Of a stretch of DNA of 27,204 nt, positions 8,011 to 14,649 are shown one piece after another. How positions within the stretch are numbered: position 1 is the first letter of the stretch; every line of letters starts with the position of its first letter. The stretch spans positions 1 through 27,204 of the forward strand of contig JBJXHB010000333.1 of the NCBI GenBank assembly GCA_046160725.1. The letters are read 5' to 3'. The translations under genes and the position numbers were made by a program. The notes beneath the pieces were generated by a model, which saw only the letters and a program-made list of their open reading frames with translations, made no database searches and was not told the DNA's origin. Source of the DNA: JBJXHB01 sp046160725 (GTDB lineage Bacteria > Pseudomonadota > Gammaproteobacteria > Burkholderiales > Burkholderiaceae_C).

Positions 8011-8705
8011 GCGGGGCAACTCCCGCTGATGAGGTCGTTGCGCAGGCGGGTGTCGCCCCGGACGCTGCGCGTCACGCGGGCGTCATGCACCGCACGCCCG
8101 ACGATCAGCACGCTGACATCGCGCACCTCCTGCCGCCGCGGGCAATCCGCGGCGCCGGGTGGACAGGCCTTCATGCAGGGCAGGTCGATGCGCCGGCCGT
8201 TGACAGTGATCTCGAACTGCGTAATCAATACCGTCCCGGCATCGGTCAATGCCTGCCAGCCGGACTCGCCCAGCCGCATCTGGACCACGCCGCCTTCCAG
8301 GCGCACGCCCATCTGTTCGCGGGCATCAATGGCGCCGTTGTCCACGTCACCATCCAGCGAATACTGATACGTGATCTCGGAAACAGCGCTGGCCGCGCTG
8401 GCCGGCGAGGTCGCCGCGTAGGGGTTCTCAGCCACAGCGCCACCGTTCAGTGCCAGGCCTGTGTGCGAGCTGGCCCAGTAGCCGGAGCGTCGCAGGTCAC
8501 GCACGATGATGTCGGCGGCTGCCCGCAGGTCCTGCTGGATCTGCGTCTCCAGCATCAGGCGCCGGTTGTCGGCGAGCTGGTTGGTGGCGATCAGGCTGGC
8601 GCCGGCCACCACGAATAGACCGATGGTGATACCCACCATCAACTCGACCAGCGACAAACCCGCCTGTCGAAGGCGCGTGCTGCGGCCAGGTGGTCTCAGG
8701 GACAT
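8007..8705 (-). CDS. pilW: Type IV minor prepilin PilW
   Basis: A 232-residue minor pilin. The leader MSLRPPGRSTRLRQAG is followed by LSLVELMVGITIGLFVVAGAS, with cleavage after Gly16 and Glu21 at mature position +5. The PilW-typical motif DLRAAADIIVRDLRRSGYWAS comes next, and cysteines lie near the end (LPCMKACPPGAADCP, SGSCPA). It is shorter than many PilW proteins (about 300-350). The ATG at 8703-8705 has CGGAG seven bases upstream and overlaps the preceding fimT stop by 10 bases, so it is favoured over the upstream ATG. It lies between fimT and pilX in the usual minor-pilin order. The product acts in initiating pilus assembly with PilV, PilX, FimT and PilE. Confidence 0.9.
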   Translation of the reverse strand: MSLRPPGRSTRLRQAGLSLVELMVGITIGLFVVAGASLIATNQLADNRRLMLETQIQQDLRAAADIIVRDLRRSGYWASSHTGLALNGGAVAENPYAATSPASAASAVSEITYQYSLDGDVDNGAIDAREQMGVRLEGGVVQMRLGESGWQALTDAGTVLITQFEITVNGRRIDLPCMKACPPGAADCPRRQEVRDVSVLIVGRAVHDARVTRSVRGDTRLRNDLISGSCPA

Positions 8706-9265
8706 GCTGGCGCTCCGGACATCGACCCGTCCGGCGAGCACATCGTCGGACGGCCGGTCAGGTTGGTGGCCGCACGGAGCTGACCGCCTCGACTGCTCGA
8801 GACCGTCATGCGGAAGTCAGGTCGGTTGGGCAACAACTGCGGCAGGTCGAACGTGATGGACGTCGCCGGCGTCGCTGCAACGGTGACCGTGGTGCTGCGC
8901 GGAATCTGCACCGTCTTCAGCTCCGTGATGCCGGGCCAGGCCGTGCCGTCGTTGCGCAGACAGGCGGTGCCCTGGGCCTTGGTGCAGTTGCAGTTGCCGA
9001 CCACCCCCGTGGTGTGGATGGTGTAGCAGGTCATGGACGCGTTGGTGCCAAACACCATCCTCACCGGGCGGCTGCGTTGGGTTGCCTCAGATCGTGCGAG
9101 ATGGATGTCCGTCATCAGCTCGGAGGTGATGCTCTGCACCCTTTGCCGTGCCAGCATGTCCTGCATGGACGGCGCCACCAGAAGTCCGATGATGCCCAGC
9201 AGGGCAACCACCATCAGCAGCTCGATGAGCGTGAAGCCGCGGCGAGGGCGGGGCAGGCGCTTCAT
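8696..9265 (-). CDS. fimT: GspH/FimT-family minor prepilin
   Basis: A 189-residue minor pilin. The leader MKRLPRPRRG precedes FTLIELLMVVALLGIIGLLVAP; cleavage falls after Gly10 and Glu15 is the +5 glutamate. The following LMTDIHLARSEATQRSRPVRM is the GspH/FimT signature, and the C terminus carries paired cysteines (CNCTKAQGTAC, MCSPDGSMSGAPAC). The ATG at 9263-9265 overlaps the pilE stop as ATGA, indicating coupling. FimT proteins of natural transformers can bind DNA through a C-terminal tail; whether this one does cannot be told from the sequence. A second GspH/FimT-type gene starts the cluster (9849-10400), so the two may have separate roles or be ancient duplicates. Confidence 0.9.
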   Translation of the reverse strand: MKRLPRPRRGFTLIELLMVVALLGIIGLLVAPSMQDMLARQRVQSITSELMTDIHLARSEATQRSRPVRMVFGTNASMTCYTIHTTGVVGNCNCTKAQGTACLRNDGTAWPGITELKTVQIPRSTTVTVAATPATSITFDLPQLLPNRPDFRMTVSSSRGGQLRAATNLTGRPTMCSPDGSMSGAPACP

Positions 9266-9723
9266 CGGGCCCAGCACCGGTTGGCATTGTTGGAGTCGAC
9301 CTGACCGGCGGAATTGGCTGATCGATACGCGATGTTGCCGCCGGTCATCTGCAGCACAAGTTGGCGGCAGGCAAGGTCGTTGTATTGGGCCGAGCCGCTG
9401 TTGGCAGTGGCTGTCACGGTATAGGTCGCGACGCCGGCGTTCGAGACGGCAATCGTGTAGTGGCCGTCCGCCGACGCGGACGACACGCCCTGCAGGTCAC
9501 TGACGGCACCCGCGTATGCGGCCACGTTCGCGCGATAGCGCTCCTGTGCCTGCTGGACCGCGCTCAGCGCGGCGACTGCATCGGCACGGCGCCCTTTGCG
9601 GACCGAGTCCTGATATGCCGGCAGTGCCACGGCCAGCAAAATCGCGCCGATAGCCAGCGCCACCATCATCTCGATGAGGGTGAATCCGCGAGCCGGGCCG
9701 GCCCTTCTCCCCTGGTGGACCAT
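9262..9723 (-). CDS. pilE: Type IV minor pilin PilE
   Basis: A 153-residue pilin of the PilE minor-pilin type. The leader MVHQGRRAGPARG is cleaved before FTLIEMMVALAIGAILLAVALPAYQD, with Glu18 at +5, followed by KGRRADAVAALSAVQQAQERY. A C-terminal disulfide pair is likely (LACRQL and NRCWA). The ATG at 9721-9723 gives a leader of normal length; an in-frame ATG at 9808-9810 would give a leader of about 42 residues and is less likely. Neither has a strong Shine-Dalgarno. The 125 bases upstream separate this gene from the first FimT-like gene, so a second promoter may lie there. The gene sits first among five overlapping genes (pilE, fimT, pilW, pilX, pilV), unlike the common order in which pilE is last after pilY1. 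Confidence 0.85.
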   Translation of the reverse strand: MVHQGRRAGPARGFTLIEMMVALAIGAILLAVALPAYQDSVRKGRRADAVAALSAVQQAQERYRANVAAYAGAVSDLQGVSSASADGHYTIAVSNAGVATYTVTATANSGSAQYNDLACRQLVLQMTGGNIAYRSANSAGQVDSNNANRCWAR

Positions 9724-9848
9724 GGCGGGATTATCAGACCGGCGCAGGCTACCGCCCAGGGCACCGGCACCTTCCATCCTTGGAGGCTGACCGTTTGTCG
9801 CGGACACCATTGGTGATCAAATCAAGGGTAAACACTCATGTCCGCCCT

Positions 9849-10400
9849 TTAGCAGGCCTTGTGCCCAGGCATGCGGCCCTGAGGTGAACAGCTGCGAATC
9901 CGTCCGACAAGGTTGATGATCTGGTGCACCGCCCGGCCGTCCGCTGCCGTCAGTCGCAACGTGGCCGTCGGCGTCACCGTGCCGCGTTGGGCATCGAAAC
10001 CAATAGACGAGCTGCTGGCCCGCAACTGGATTCGGCTGTCCGGCTCGATCGTGATGCTGCGCAGCGAAGTGGCACCGGTCTCGCAAACCGGCGCCTGGCC
10101 AGGCACGCAGCGGCAACGGCCCGCCGGACCCGAGTGGATGACATAGCAGCTGCCGTTCACGTCGTGTCCGACCGCAAATCGGATGGTCCGTTGGGAGCGC
10201 ACGGCCTCGCTGCGCGCGTACTGCAGGTCGGTCTCAATCTGGGCACTCAACGCGTCCAGCTGACGCTGCGCGCGCAGCTCTTGGAGTGATGGAACGGCCA
10301 CGCCCGCTACAACCGACATCACGGCCGTGCAGGTCAACGCTTCGATCAATGAGAACCCGAGCTGGCGGCGGGCGTTCTGGAGGCGGGCGGTGAGGGACAT
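9849..10400 (-). CDS. GspH/FimT-family minor prepilin, first of the pilin cluster
   Basis: A 183-residue prepilin. The leader MSLTARLQNARRQLG precedes FSLIEALTCTAVMSVVAGVAVPSLQEL, with Glu20 at mature +5, then the GspH/FimT helix QIETDLQYARSEAVRSQRTIRF. Cysteines occur in GSCYVI, RCRCVPGQAPVC, RSCSP and the very end (HKAC). The ATG at 10398-10400 has GGAG six bases upstream, a clear start signal, but that GGAG is one arm of a perfect 9-base inverted repeat (10402-10433). The fold and cysteine layout are close to those of the downstream fimT, so it is probably a paralogue, perhaps FimU-like. It is followed by a 125-base gap before pilE. Confidence 0.86.
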   Translation of the reverse strand: MSLTARLQNARRQLGFSLIEALTCTAVMSVVAGVAVPSLQELRAQRQLDALSAQIETDLQYARSEAVRSQRTIRFAVGHDVNGSCYVIHSGPAGRCRCVPGQAPVCETGATSLRSITIEPDSRIQLRASSSSIGFDAQRGTVTPTATLRLTAADGRAVHQIINLVGRIRSCSPQGRMPGHKAC

Positions 10401-10401
10401 C

Positions 10402-10433
10402 GTGATCTCCGGCGGGTTGCTGATGGAGATCAC
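10402..10433 (-). promoter_or_regulatory. Inverted repeat covering the RBS of the first pilin gene
   Basis: Two perfect 9-base arms, gtgatctcc (10402-10410) and ggagatcac (10425-10433) on the plus strand, are separated by 14 bases. In the minus-strand transcript the downstream arm contains the GGAG Shine-Dalgarno, ending just before the ATG at 10400. Folding would hide the ribosome binding site. It could equally be a dimeric DNA-binding operator. The repeat is seen directly; its function is inferred. Confidence 0.6.
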
Positions 10434-10518
10434 TTTAGAAATTCGCAGCCTGGTGCGCGTCGCCCTCGCTGGGGCCTTGCTTCGCCGAATCGGTGGGCGG
10501 CCGATACGGGGGATGGTT

Positions 10519-10539
10519 CCCACCCCCTTTCGGGGGGGG
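10519..10539 (-). terminator. GC-rich hairpin just after nrdR
   Basis: Immediately past the nrdR stop, the minus-strand RNA reads eight C, then a GAAA loop, five G, one unpaired U and three G. This gives an 8-base-pair G:C stem with one bulge. No U-run follows, so it is not a classical intrinsic terminator. It may pause polymerase, protect the 3' end of the glyA-nrdR message, or attenuate read-through into the pilin genes. The uninterrupted run of eight G on the plus strand (10532-10539) could slip in replication but lies outside any coding frame. Confidence 0.45.
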
Positions 10540-10983
10540 TTAGATGTCGCGGATCAGCTGCCGGAACTCGTCCACGTCCTCAAAGCTGCGGTACACCGAC
10601 GCAAACCGGACGTAGGCCACCTTGTCGATGCGCTTGAGCTCGCGCATCACGAACTCGCCCAGTCGCGTGCTGGGCACCTCACGGGCGCCGCTGGCCAGCA
10701 GGCGCTCCTGAATGCGCTCCAGGGCCACATCAACCTGCTCGATGCTGAACGGACGCTTGCGCAGGGCCAGCAGCATCGATGCCCGCAACTTCGCGGGGTC
10801 GAATTCAGCCCGGATGCCGCTGCGCTTGACCACTGCAGGCAGGGTGATGTCGGCCCGTTCGTAGGTGGTGAAGCGTTTTTCGCATTTGAGGCAGCGGCGC
10901 CGCCGGCGCACCACGTCGCCCTCGTCGGACTCCCGGGTCTCGGCGACCTGGGTCTCGGCATGTCCACAGTAGGGGCAACGCAT
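10540..10983 (-). CDS. nrdR: Transcriptional repressor NrdR
   Basis: A 147-residue NrdR, the ATP/dATP-sensing repressor of ribonucleotide reductase genes. The N-terminal zinc ribbon has CPYC (Cys3, Cys6) and CLKC (Cys31, Cys34). The basic RRRRR stretch and RFTTYER follow. The ATP-cone domain begins at about residue 48 (VVKRSGIRAEFDPAKL) and continues to YVRFASVYRSFEDVDEF. Length and sequence are standard for the family. It lies 44 bases after glyA, a common pairing in proteobacteria that links one-carbon and deoxyribonucleotide supply, and was probably co-transcribed with it. A strong hairpin follows its stop. Confidence 0.98.
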   Translation of the reverse strand: MRCPYCGHAETQVAETRESDEGDVVRRRRRCLKCEKRFTTYERADITLPAVVKRSGIRAEFDPAKLRASMLLALRKRPFSIEQVDVALERIQERLLASGAREVPSTRLGEFVMRELKRIDKVAYVRFASVYRSFEDVDEFRQLIRDI

Positions 10984-11027
10984 GGGGCGGGCGGACGCTG
11001 GGGACGGCGGCCGGGGTCAGTGTCCGC

Positions 11028-12275
11028 TCAGCGGTACACCGGGAAGGCAGCGGTGAGCGCCGCCACCCGGGCCCGGACCTGGTCGTGCCGCGCGGTGTCC
11101 TGCGGATGGTCCAGCACATCCGCGATCAGGTGTGCCGTTTGGACGGCCTCTGCTTCGCCGAATCCGCGCGTGGTCATGGCCGGCGAACCCAACCGGACGC
11201 CGCTGGTCACCATGGGCTTCTGCGGGTCGTTCGGGATGGCGTTCTTGTTCACGGTGATGTGGACCGAGCCCAGCAGGGCCTCGGCCTGCTTGCCGGTGAG
11301 GCCCTTGGGCTGCAGGTCGACCAGCATGACATGGCTCTCGGTACGGCCCGATACGATGCGCAGGCCGCGCTGCGTCAGCGTGGTCGCCATGGCCTGCGCA
11401 TTTCGAACCACCTGTTGCTGATAGGTGACGAAGGCGGGCTGCGCGGCCTCGTGCAGGGCCACCGCCTTGCCGGCGATGACATGCATCAGCGGCCCACCCT
11501 GGATGCCGGGAAACACCGCGCTGTTGATGGCCTTTGCCACCGCGTCCTTCATCAGGATCAGGCCGCCGCGCGGGCCGCGCAACGTCTTGTGGGTGGTGCT
11601 GGTCACGACATCCGCATGCGGCACCGGGTTGGGGTACACGCCCGCCGCGATCAAGCCCGCGTAATGGGCCATGTCGACCATGAACACCGCGCCGATGTCG
11701 CGCGCGACCTTGGCGAAGCGTTCGAAGTCGATCTTCAACGAGTAGGCGGAGGCGCCCGCAATGATCAGCTTGGGTCGTTTTTCCCGCGCCTGCTGCTCCA
11801 TCGCGTCGTAGTCGATGGCTTCCTGGCCATCGAGCCCATAGCTGATGACCTTGAACCAGCGCCCCGACATGTTCAGGGGCATCCCATGGGTGAGGTGGCC
11901 GCCCTCGGCCAGGCTCATGCCCATGATCGTGTCGCCGGGCTGCAAAAGGCCGAAGAACACGGCCTGGTTGGCCTGAGAGCCGGAATTGGGCTGCACGTTC
12001 GCGTGCTCGGCGCCGAACAGCGCCTTGGCCCGGTCTATGGCCAGGGTCTCCACGACGTCCACATGCTCGCAGCCGCCGTAGTAGCGCTTGCCGGGGTAGC
12101 CCTCGGCGTACTTGTTGGTGAGCTGTGTACCCTGGGCGGCCATGACCGCCGGCGACGCGTAGTTTTCCGATGCAATCAGCTCGATGTGCTGCTCTTGACG
12201 GCGGTCTTCTGCCTGAACGGCGGACCAGATGGCCGGGTCGGTGGCGGCGAGGGTGTCGGCGAGGCGGTTGAACAT
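11028..12275 (-). CDS. glyA: Serine hydroxymethyltransferase
   Basis: A 415-residue PLP enzyme that interconverts serine and glycine while loading tetrahydrofolate with a one-carbon unit. Recognisable segments are IELIASENYASPAVMAAQGTQ in two parts near the N terminus, YAEGYPGKRYYGGCEHVD, VDMAHYAGLIAAGVYPNP, and the PLP-lysine region VTSTTHKTLRGPRGG. Length is typical. The ATG at 12273-12275 has AAGGA at good spacing and begins the MFNRLADTLAATDPAIW start of the family; the open frame extends upstream only through the riboswitch leader. Expression is likely controlled by the ZTP riboswitch 75 bases upstream, which senses low folate-derived one-carbon supply. nrdR follows 44 bases downstream. 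Confidence 0.98.
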   Translation of the reverse strand: MFNRLADTLAATDPAIWSAVQAEDRRQEQHIELIASENYASPAVMAAQGTQLTNKYAEGYPGKRYYGGCEHVDVVETLAIDRAKALFGAEHANVQPNSGSQANQAVFFGLLQPGDTIMGMSLAEGGHLTHGMPLNMSGRWFKVISYGLDGQEAIDYDAMEQQAREKRPKLIIAGASAYSLKIDFERFAKVARDIGAVFMVDMAHYAGLIAAGVYPNPVPHADVVTSTTHKTLRGPRGGLILMKDAVAKAINSAVFPGIQGGPLMHVIAGKAVALHEAAQPAFVTYQQQVVRNAQAMATTLTQRGLRIVSGRTESHVMLVDLQPKGLTGKQAEALLGSVHITVNKNAIPNDPQKPMVTSGVRLGSPAMTTRGFGEAEAVQTAHLIADVLDHPQDTARHDQVRARVAALTAAFPVYR

Positions 12276-12350
12276 GATGTCCTTCAGGCTTGTCGGTTCG
12301 GGACCGAGCGGCCCACCATCGCCGACGGGCGGCGCAGGGTGGATGTCGGT

Positions 12351-12451
12351 TGCCCAGGCGAACGGCTGAAGCCGGCAACGCCAAGGTTGCCGGACGCGCT
12401 CCCTGGTGGTGGTCCACCTCGGCTCCGGACGGAGCCTATCGCCAGTTGCGC
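12351..12451 (-). ncRNA. ZTP (pfl) riboswitch in the glyA leader
   Basis: Read on the minus strand, the element has all conserved blocks of the ZTP/pfl aptamer in order: GCGCAACTGGCGATAG at the 5' end, a GGCTCC/GGAGCC hairpin, GGTGGACCACCACCAGGGAGC closing with GCGC to pair the 5' GCGC, a variable CCGGCAAC/GTTGCCGG hairpin, and the 3' GCCGTTCGCCTGGGCA. The last block and ACTGGCG are the hallmarks. The RNA binds ZTP/ZMP, which accumulate when 10-formyl-tetrahydrofolate is scarce, and usually turns on folate or purine genes; glyA is a known target class. The 75-base expression platform has a nested hairpin (about 12313-12342, CCACC/GGTGG and CGCCG/CGGCG) and a smaller one (12293-12307), with no U-run, so control may be at translation. 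Confidence 0.92.
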
Positions 12452-12459
12452 TGGGCAAG

Positions 12460-12490
12460 AGTTTAACGAAGCGGCCTGCGGACGCGTCAG
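12460..12490 (-). promoter_or_regulatory. Possible glyA promoter
   Basis: On the minus strand, CTGACG (plus positions 12485-12490) and TAAACT (12460-12465) form a weak -35/-10 pair with a 19-base spacer. Transcription would start a few bases before the first base of the riboswitch aptamer, which is where a start is expected. The boxes are only 4 of 6 matches each, so the call rests mainly on position. Confidence 0.35.
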
Positions 12491-12530
12491 CGGCGCTGAC
12501 ACCGTTACCCGTGCTAAGAGTTGGGCCTCG

Positions 12531-13400
12531 TCAACGAGGCCGCGACGCCAACGCGATTTTCACCTCAGGAGGCGCCAAGGCCTGATCGCCCGTTTGGCGC
12601 GCTTCGGGCGCTGGCGGCACGGGCGAAGGTGTCGTTGGTACTGGCAGGGCCACATTGACGGGAACGGGCCGGCCCGACGCCACGTGTCGCAAATGCTGCG
12701 TTTCCGCCATCACTTTGCCCACATAGCCGCCATCGTCCGGTAGGTTCGCCGCACCGACGTAATGGCGCAAACCCGCTTCCAGGCTGCCGGCGCGTCGGAT
12801 GCATTCCTGCAGGACGAGCACGCCCACTCGAAGGTTGGCCAGGGGGTCGAAGGCCGCATGGGCGCCACCGAAGGCGGTGTACTTGTCGTCATGAACCCGT
12901 GTCATCACCTGCATCAGGCCTTGCGCGCCGACAGGGCTCTGGGCAAATGGGTTGAACCCGGACTCCACCGCCATGACCGCCAGGATGACGGCAGGCTCCA
13001 GGCCCGTCCGCAATCCAAGCTGCCATGCCTCCTGGACTAAGGCGCTGACCGGCTCCGGCGCGACCCGGTACCGGCGCGACAGCCACTGCGCCACAGTCGC
13101 CTGTGGTTTGGGCAGGCTGCGCGGGTCGGCCGCCGTGGCGCGTGCGACGGCATCGGGTTCGGGCGGCACGGTCATATCGACACGGGCTTCCTGGCGGGCC
13201 TGCAGCCAGCCCAGCGCATGCTCTTCCAGCGCGCTGCGCAGGTCTGCACGGCTGGCGCCGAAGGTCAATGCCGCCACCACCACAAGGCCCAGCAAGGCCA
13301 GTGAGTTGTGGCTGATCTCCAGCAAGCCGGTGCCGACATCCTTCACAAAAACCCGGACCGCACTCGTGGTCGACCGGGTCACACTGCGCCAACTGGCCAT
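12531..13400 (-). CDS. Membrane-anchored lytic transglycosylase (SLT family)
   Basis: A 289-residue protein with one N-terminal membrane helix (about 33-50, SLALLGLVVVAALTFGA), a spacer, and an SLT/lysozyme-like domain (about 115-235). The domain has the catalytic Glu146 in AVMAVESGFNPFAQS, then GAQGLMQVM (159-166) and NLRVGVLVLQE. The C terminus is Pro-rich. It would cleave peptidoglycan glycan strands in the periplasm, with roles in turnover or in opening the wall for envelope machines such as pili. The ATG at 13398-13400 has AAGGGG six bases upstream. Its promoter is probably 13590-13619, leaving a leader of about 180 bases. No known glyA partnership; it is likely an independent unit, with the stop 255 bases before the glyA start. 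Confidence 0.93.
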   Translation of the reverse strand: MASWRSVTRSTTSAVRVFVKDVGTGLLEISHNSLALLGLVVVAALTFGASRADLRSALEEHALGWLQARQEARVDMTVPPEPDAVARATAADPRSLPKPQATVAQWLSRRYRVAPEPVSALVQEAWQLGLRTGLEPAVILAVMAVESGFNPFAQSPVGAQGLMQVMTRVHDDKYTAFGGAHAAFDPLANLRVGVLVLQECIRRAGSLEAGLRHYVGAANLPDDGGYVGKVMAETQHLRHVASGRPVPVNVALPVPTTPSPVPPAPEARQTGDQALAPPEVKIALASRPR

Positions 13401-13589
13401 TGCTTGCCCCTTCTGCGGTCCGCCGCGTGCCCGGCTGTTAGCCGGAAACTGGACGACACCTGGTGACGTGATTTCTCGGGTGCGGACCGCTGCCGACGGC
13501 GCACATGTGGTTGCGCCTGTGGCGGTCTACGGATGCTTGGCTGCCCCCAACGGCGCCAGCCCGGCCTCGATCAGAACGAGGAATGGGAA

Positions 13590-13619
13590 ATTCTAGGAAC
13601 CGGTTTAATAACCGGTCAA
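13590..13619 (-). promoter_or_regulatory. Sigma-70-like promoter of the lytic transglycosylase gene
   Basis: On the minus strand, TTGACC (plus 13614-13619) and TAGAAT (13590-13595) are each 5 of 6 matches to the -35 and -10 consensus, with an 18-base spacer. This is the best promoter match I found in the window. Start of transcription would be near 13583. A second, poorer option overlaps it: TATACT at 13619-13624 with AATTGA 17 bases upstream of it. Confidence 0.6.
13598..13616. repeat. Twin AACCGGT palindromic repeat inside the promoter spacer
   Basis: AACCGGT occurs at 13598-13604 and again at 13610-13616, a 12-base period. Each contains the palindrome ACCGGT, so the pair also reads as an inverted repeat around TTAATA. 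It lies between the -10 and -35 boxes of the transglycosylase promoter and runs into the -35 box, the classic position for a repressor operator. The regulator is unknown. Confidence 0.5.
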
Positions 13620-13648
13620 GTATAAGAGCGTCATCTCTAATTCAATTT

Positions 13649-13665
13649 GGTCATGTTGTGTGACC
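13649..13665. repeat. Inverted repeat GGTCA-N7-TGACC upstream of the promoter
   Basis: Perfect 5-base arms at 13649-13653 and 13661-13665 flank a 7-base centre. The centre lies about 75 bases upstream of the predicted transcription start of the transglycosylase gene, a plausible activator position. It could also be a weak hairpin after the ydcF-like gene; no T-run supports a terminator. Confidence 0.4.
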
Positions 13666-13733
13666 CTTGCTCGCTCGTTTGATTGGGCACGGTGAGGCCT
13701 CAACCTCGGGCTGATTGACGACCGCGCCGGCAA

Positions 13734-14552
13734 TCAGGAATCCAGCCATATGGCAACGGCCTCGCGCCAAACTGCCCTGGTCAGGGTCAGGCCCTCGCCG
13801 GATGGCATCCAGCGCAGAACCGGGTGCTGGCCCTCCAGCCCCGAACCCATGGGAGCGGCACGCACCGTCAGCTTCATCTGCTGGCGCTGCGCGGCCCAGT
13901 TGAAGAGCCTGACGGCACGGGGCATGTGCCAACGATGGGTGACCAGGATGACCTCGTCGATGCGCTCGCCGTGCAGCAGGGACAGGGACATGACAGCGTT
14001 CTCGCGTGTGTCGCGGGAACTCGACTCCACCCAGCGCAGAGGCCGCAGATAGTCCTTTTCGGCAACGACGGCTGCAATCTCCGCCTCTGAGGTCCCAGGC
14101 TTGTCGCCATGGCCGACGCCGCCGCTGTAGACCAGGGGCGCACCGATCTGTCGCGACAACCAGACGCCATGATGCAGCCGCTCCAGCGAGCGGCTGGTCA
14201 GTGCCGCACTCTGGACTTCGGAGGCATAGATGCGTCGGCCGCCGCCCAGGACGACGATCACCACCTTGCGACCCTTGCCAATGCTGCGTCGCAGGTCGGT
14301 CAGGTCGTCCGCCACCAATGCCGGCTGCGGGCGCAGCAGGGCATCCTCCAGCCAATGGGCAAAGGCCGGCATGGCTGAGATCCAAATGCCGATACTGGCC
14401 AATCCGACGATGGAGATCCCCCACCATCGTCTCCTCATGCAGACCACCAGCCCCAGCAACAGGAGCAGCAGTGCCGGCACCGGTGGAAGCAGCCAGGCGG
14501 TCAGCAATGGCTTCCAGGTCGTCAATCCGAGGGAGGAGATGATCTCGTTCAA
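13734..14552 (-). CDS. YdcF/ElyC-like DUF218 membrane protein
   Basis: A 272-residue protein with two N-terminal membrane segments (about 17-38 and 44-62) and a DUF218 domain. Domain motifs are VIVVLGGGRR (98-107), LVYSGG (140-145), ESSSRDTRENA (176-186) and LVTHRWHMPRAVRLF (203-217). The size and topology match E. coli ElyC (YcbC), an envelope-biogenesis factor linked to peptidoglycan and lipid-carrier metabolism at low temperature; the biochemical activity of the family is not settled. The only start giving the full N terminus is TTG at 14550-14552; no strong Shine-Dalgarno is visible. It is divergent from the DUF748 gene, with 97 bases between the two starts. Both neighbours (a transglycosylase and an AsmA-like protein) are also envelope proteins. 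Confidence 0.9.
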   Translation of the reverse strand: MNEIISSLGLTTWKPLLTAWLLPPVPALLLLLLGLVVCMRRRWWGISIVGLASIGIWISAMPAFAHWLEDALLRPQPALVADDLTDLRRSIGKGRKVVIVVLGGGRRIYASEVQSAALTSRSLERLHHGVWLSRQIGAPLVYSGGVGHGDKPGTSEAEIAAVVAEKDYLRPLRWVESSSRDTRENAVMSLSLLHGERIDEVILVTHRWHMPRAVRLFNWAAQRQQMKLTVRAAPMGSGLEGQHPVLRWMPSGEGLTLTRAVWREAVAIWLDS

Positions 14553-14649
14553 CCGGGTTGTCTGTATCGGCGGGGTGGGTCAGGATTGTGGCGGGTTGCA
14601 TCAGCGATGTGGCTGATTGGCGAATGCTGGTTTGGTCGGGAGGGTTCGG

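Larger units (their letters stand above)
13401..13733. other. Non-coding region with promoter and palindromes
   Basis: This 333-base stretch between the transglycosylase start and the ydcF-like stop has no supportable gene. The part nearest the transglycosylase (13401-13583) is its probable 5' leader, with a small CCGGC/GCCGG hairpin near the gene. The stretch 13588-13660 is conspicuously AT-rich compared with its surroundings and holds the promoter and two inverted repeats listed separately. The rest (13666-13733) is the 3' flank of the ydcF-like gene and shows no clear terminator. I could not match the leader to a riboswitch class I know. Confidence 0.6.

Noticed and set aside
9724..9848. 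A possible sigma-54 box (TGG...TGC with correct GG-GC spacing) ahead of pilE.
   Set aside because: Only the spacing fits; the flanking consensus bases do not, and such matches are frequent at this GC content.
11017..12417. A 466-codon minus-strand frame overlapping glyA.
   Set aside because: It is glyA read in a shifted frame; the composition is Gly/Arg/Ala-rich with no family similarity.
11085..12743. A 552-codon open frame on the plus strand across glyA, its leader and part of the transglycosylase gene.
   Set aside because: It is antisense to the unmistakable glyA and to the riboswitch, has no recognisable domain, and is the kind of long shadow frame expected at high GC.
13401..13583. Leader of the transglycosylase gene as a cyclic-di-GMP riboswitch.
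   Set aside because: I could not find the conserved GEMM blocks; only small hairpins are visible.
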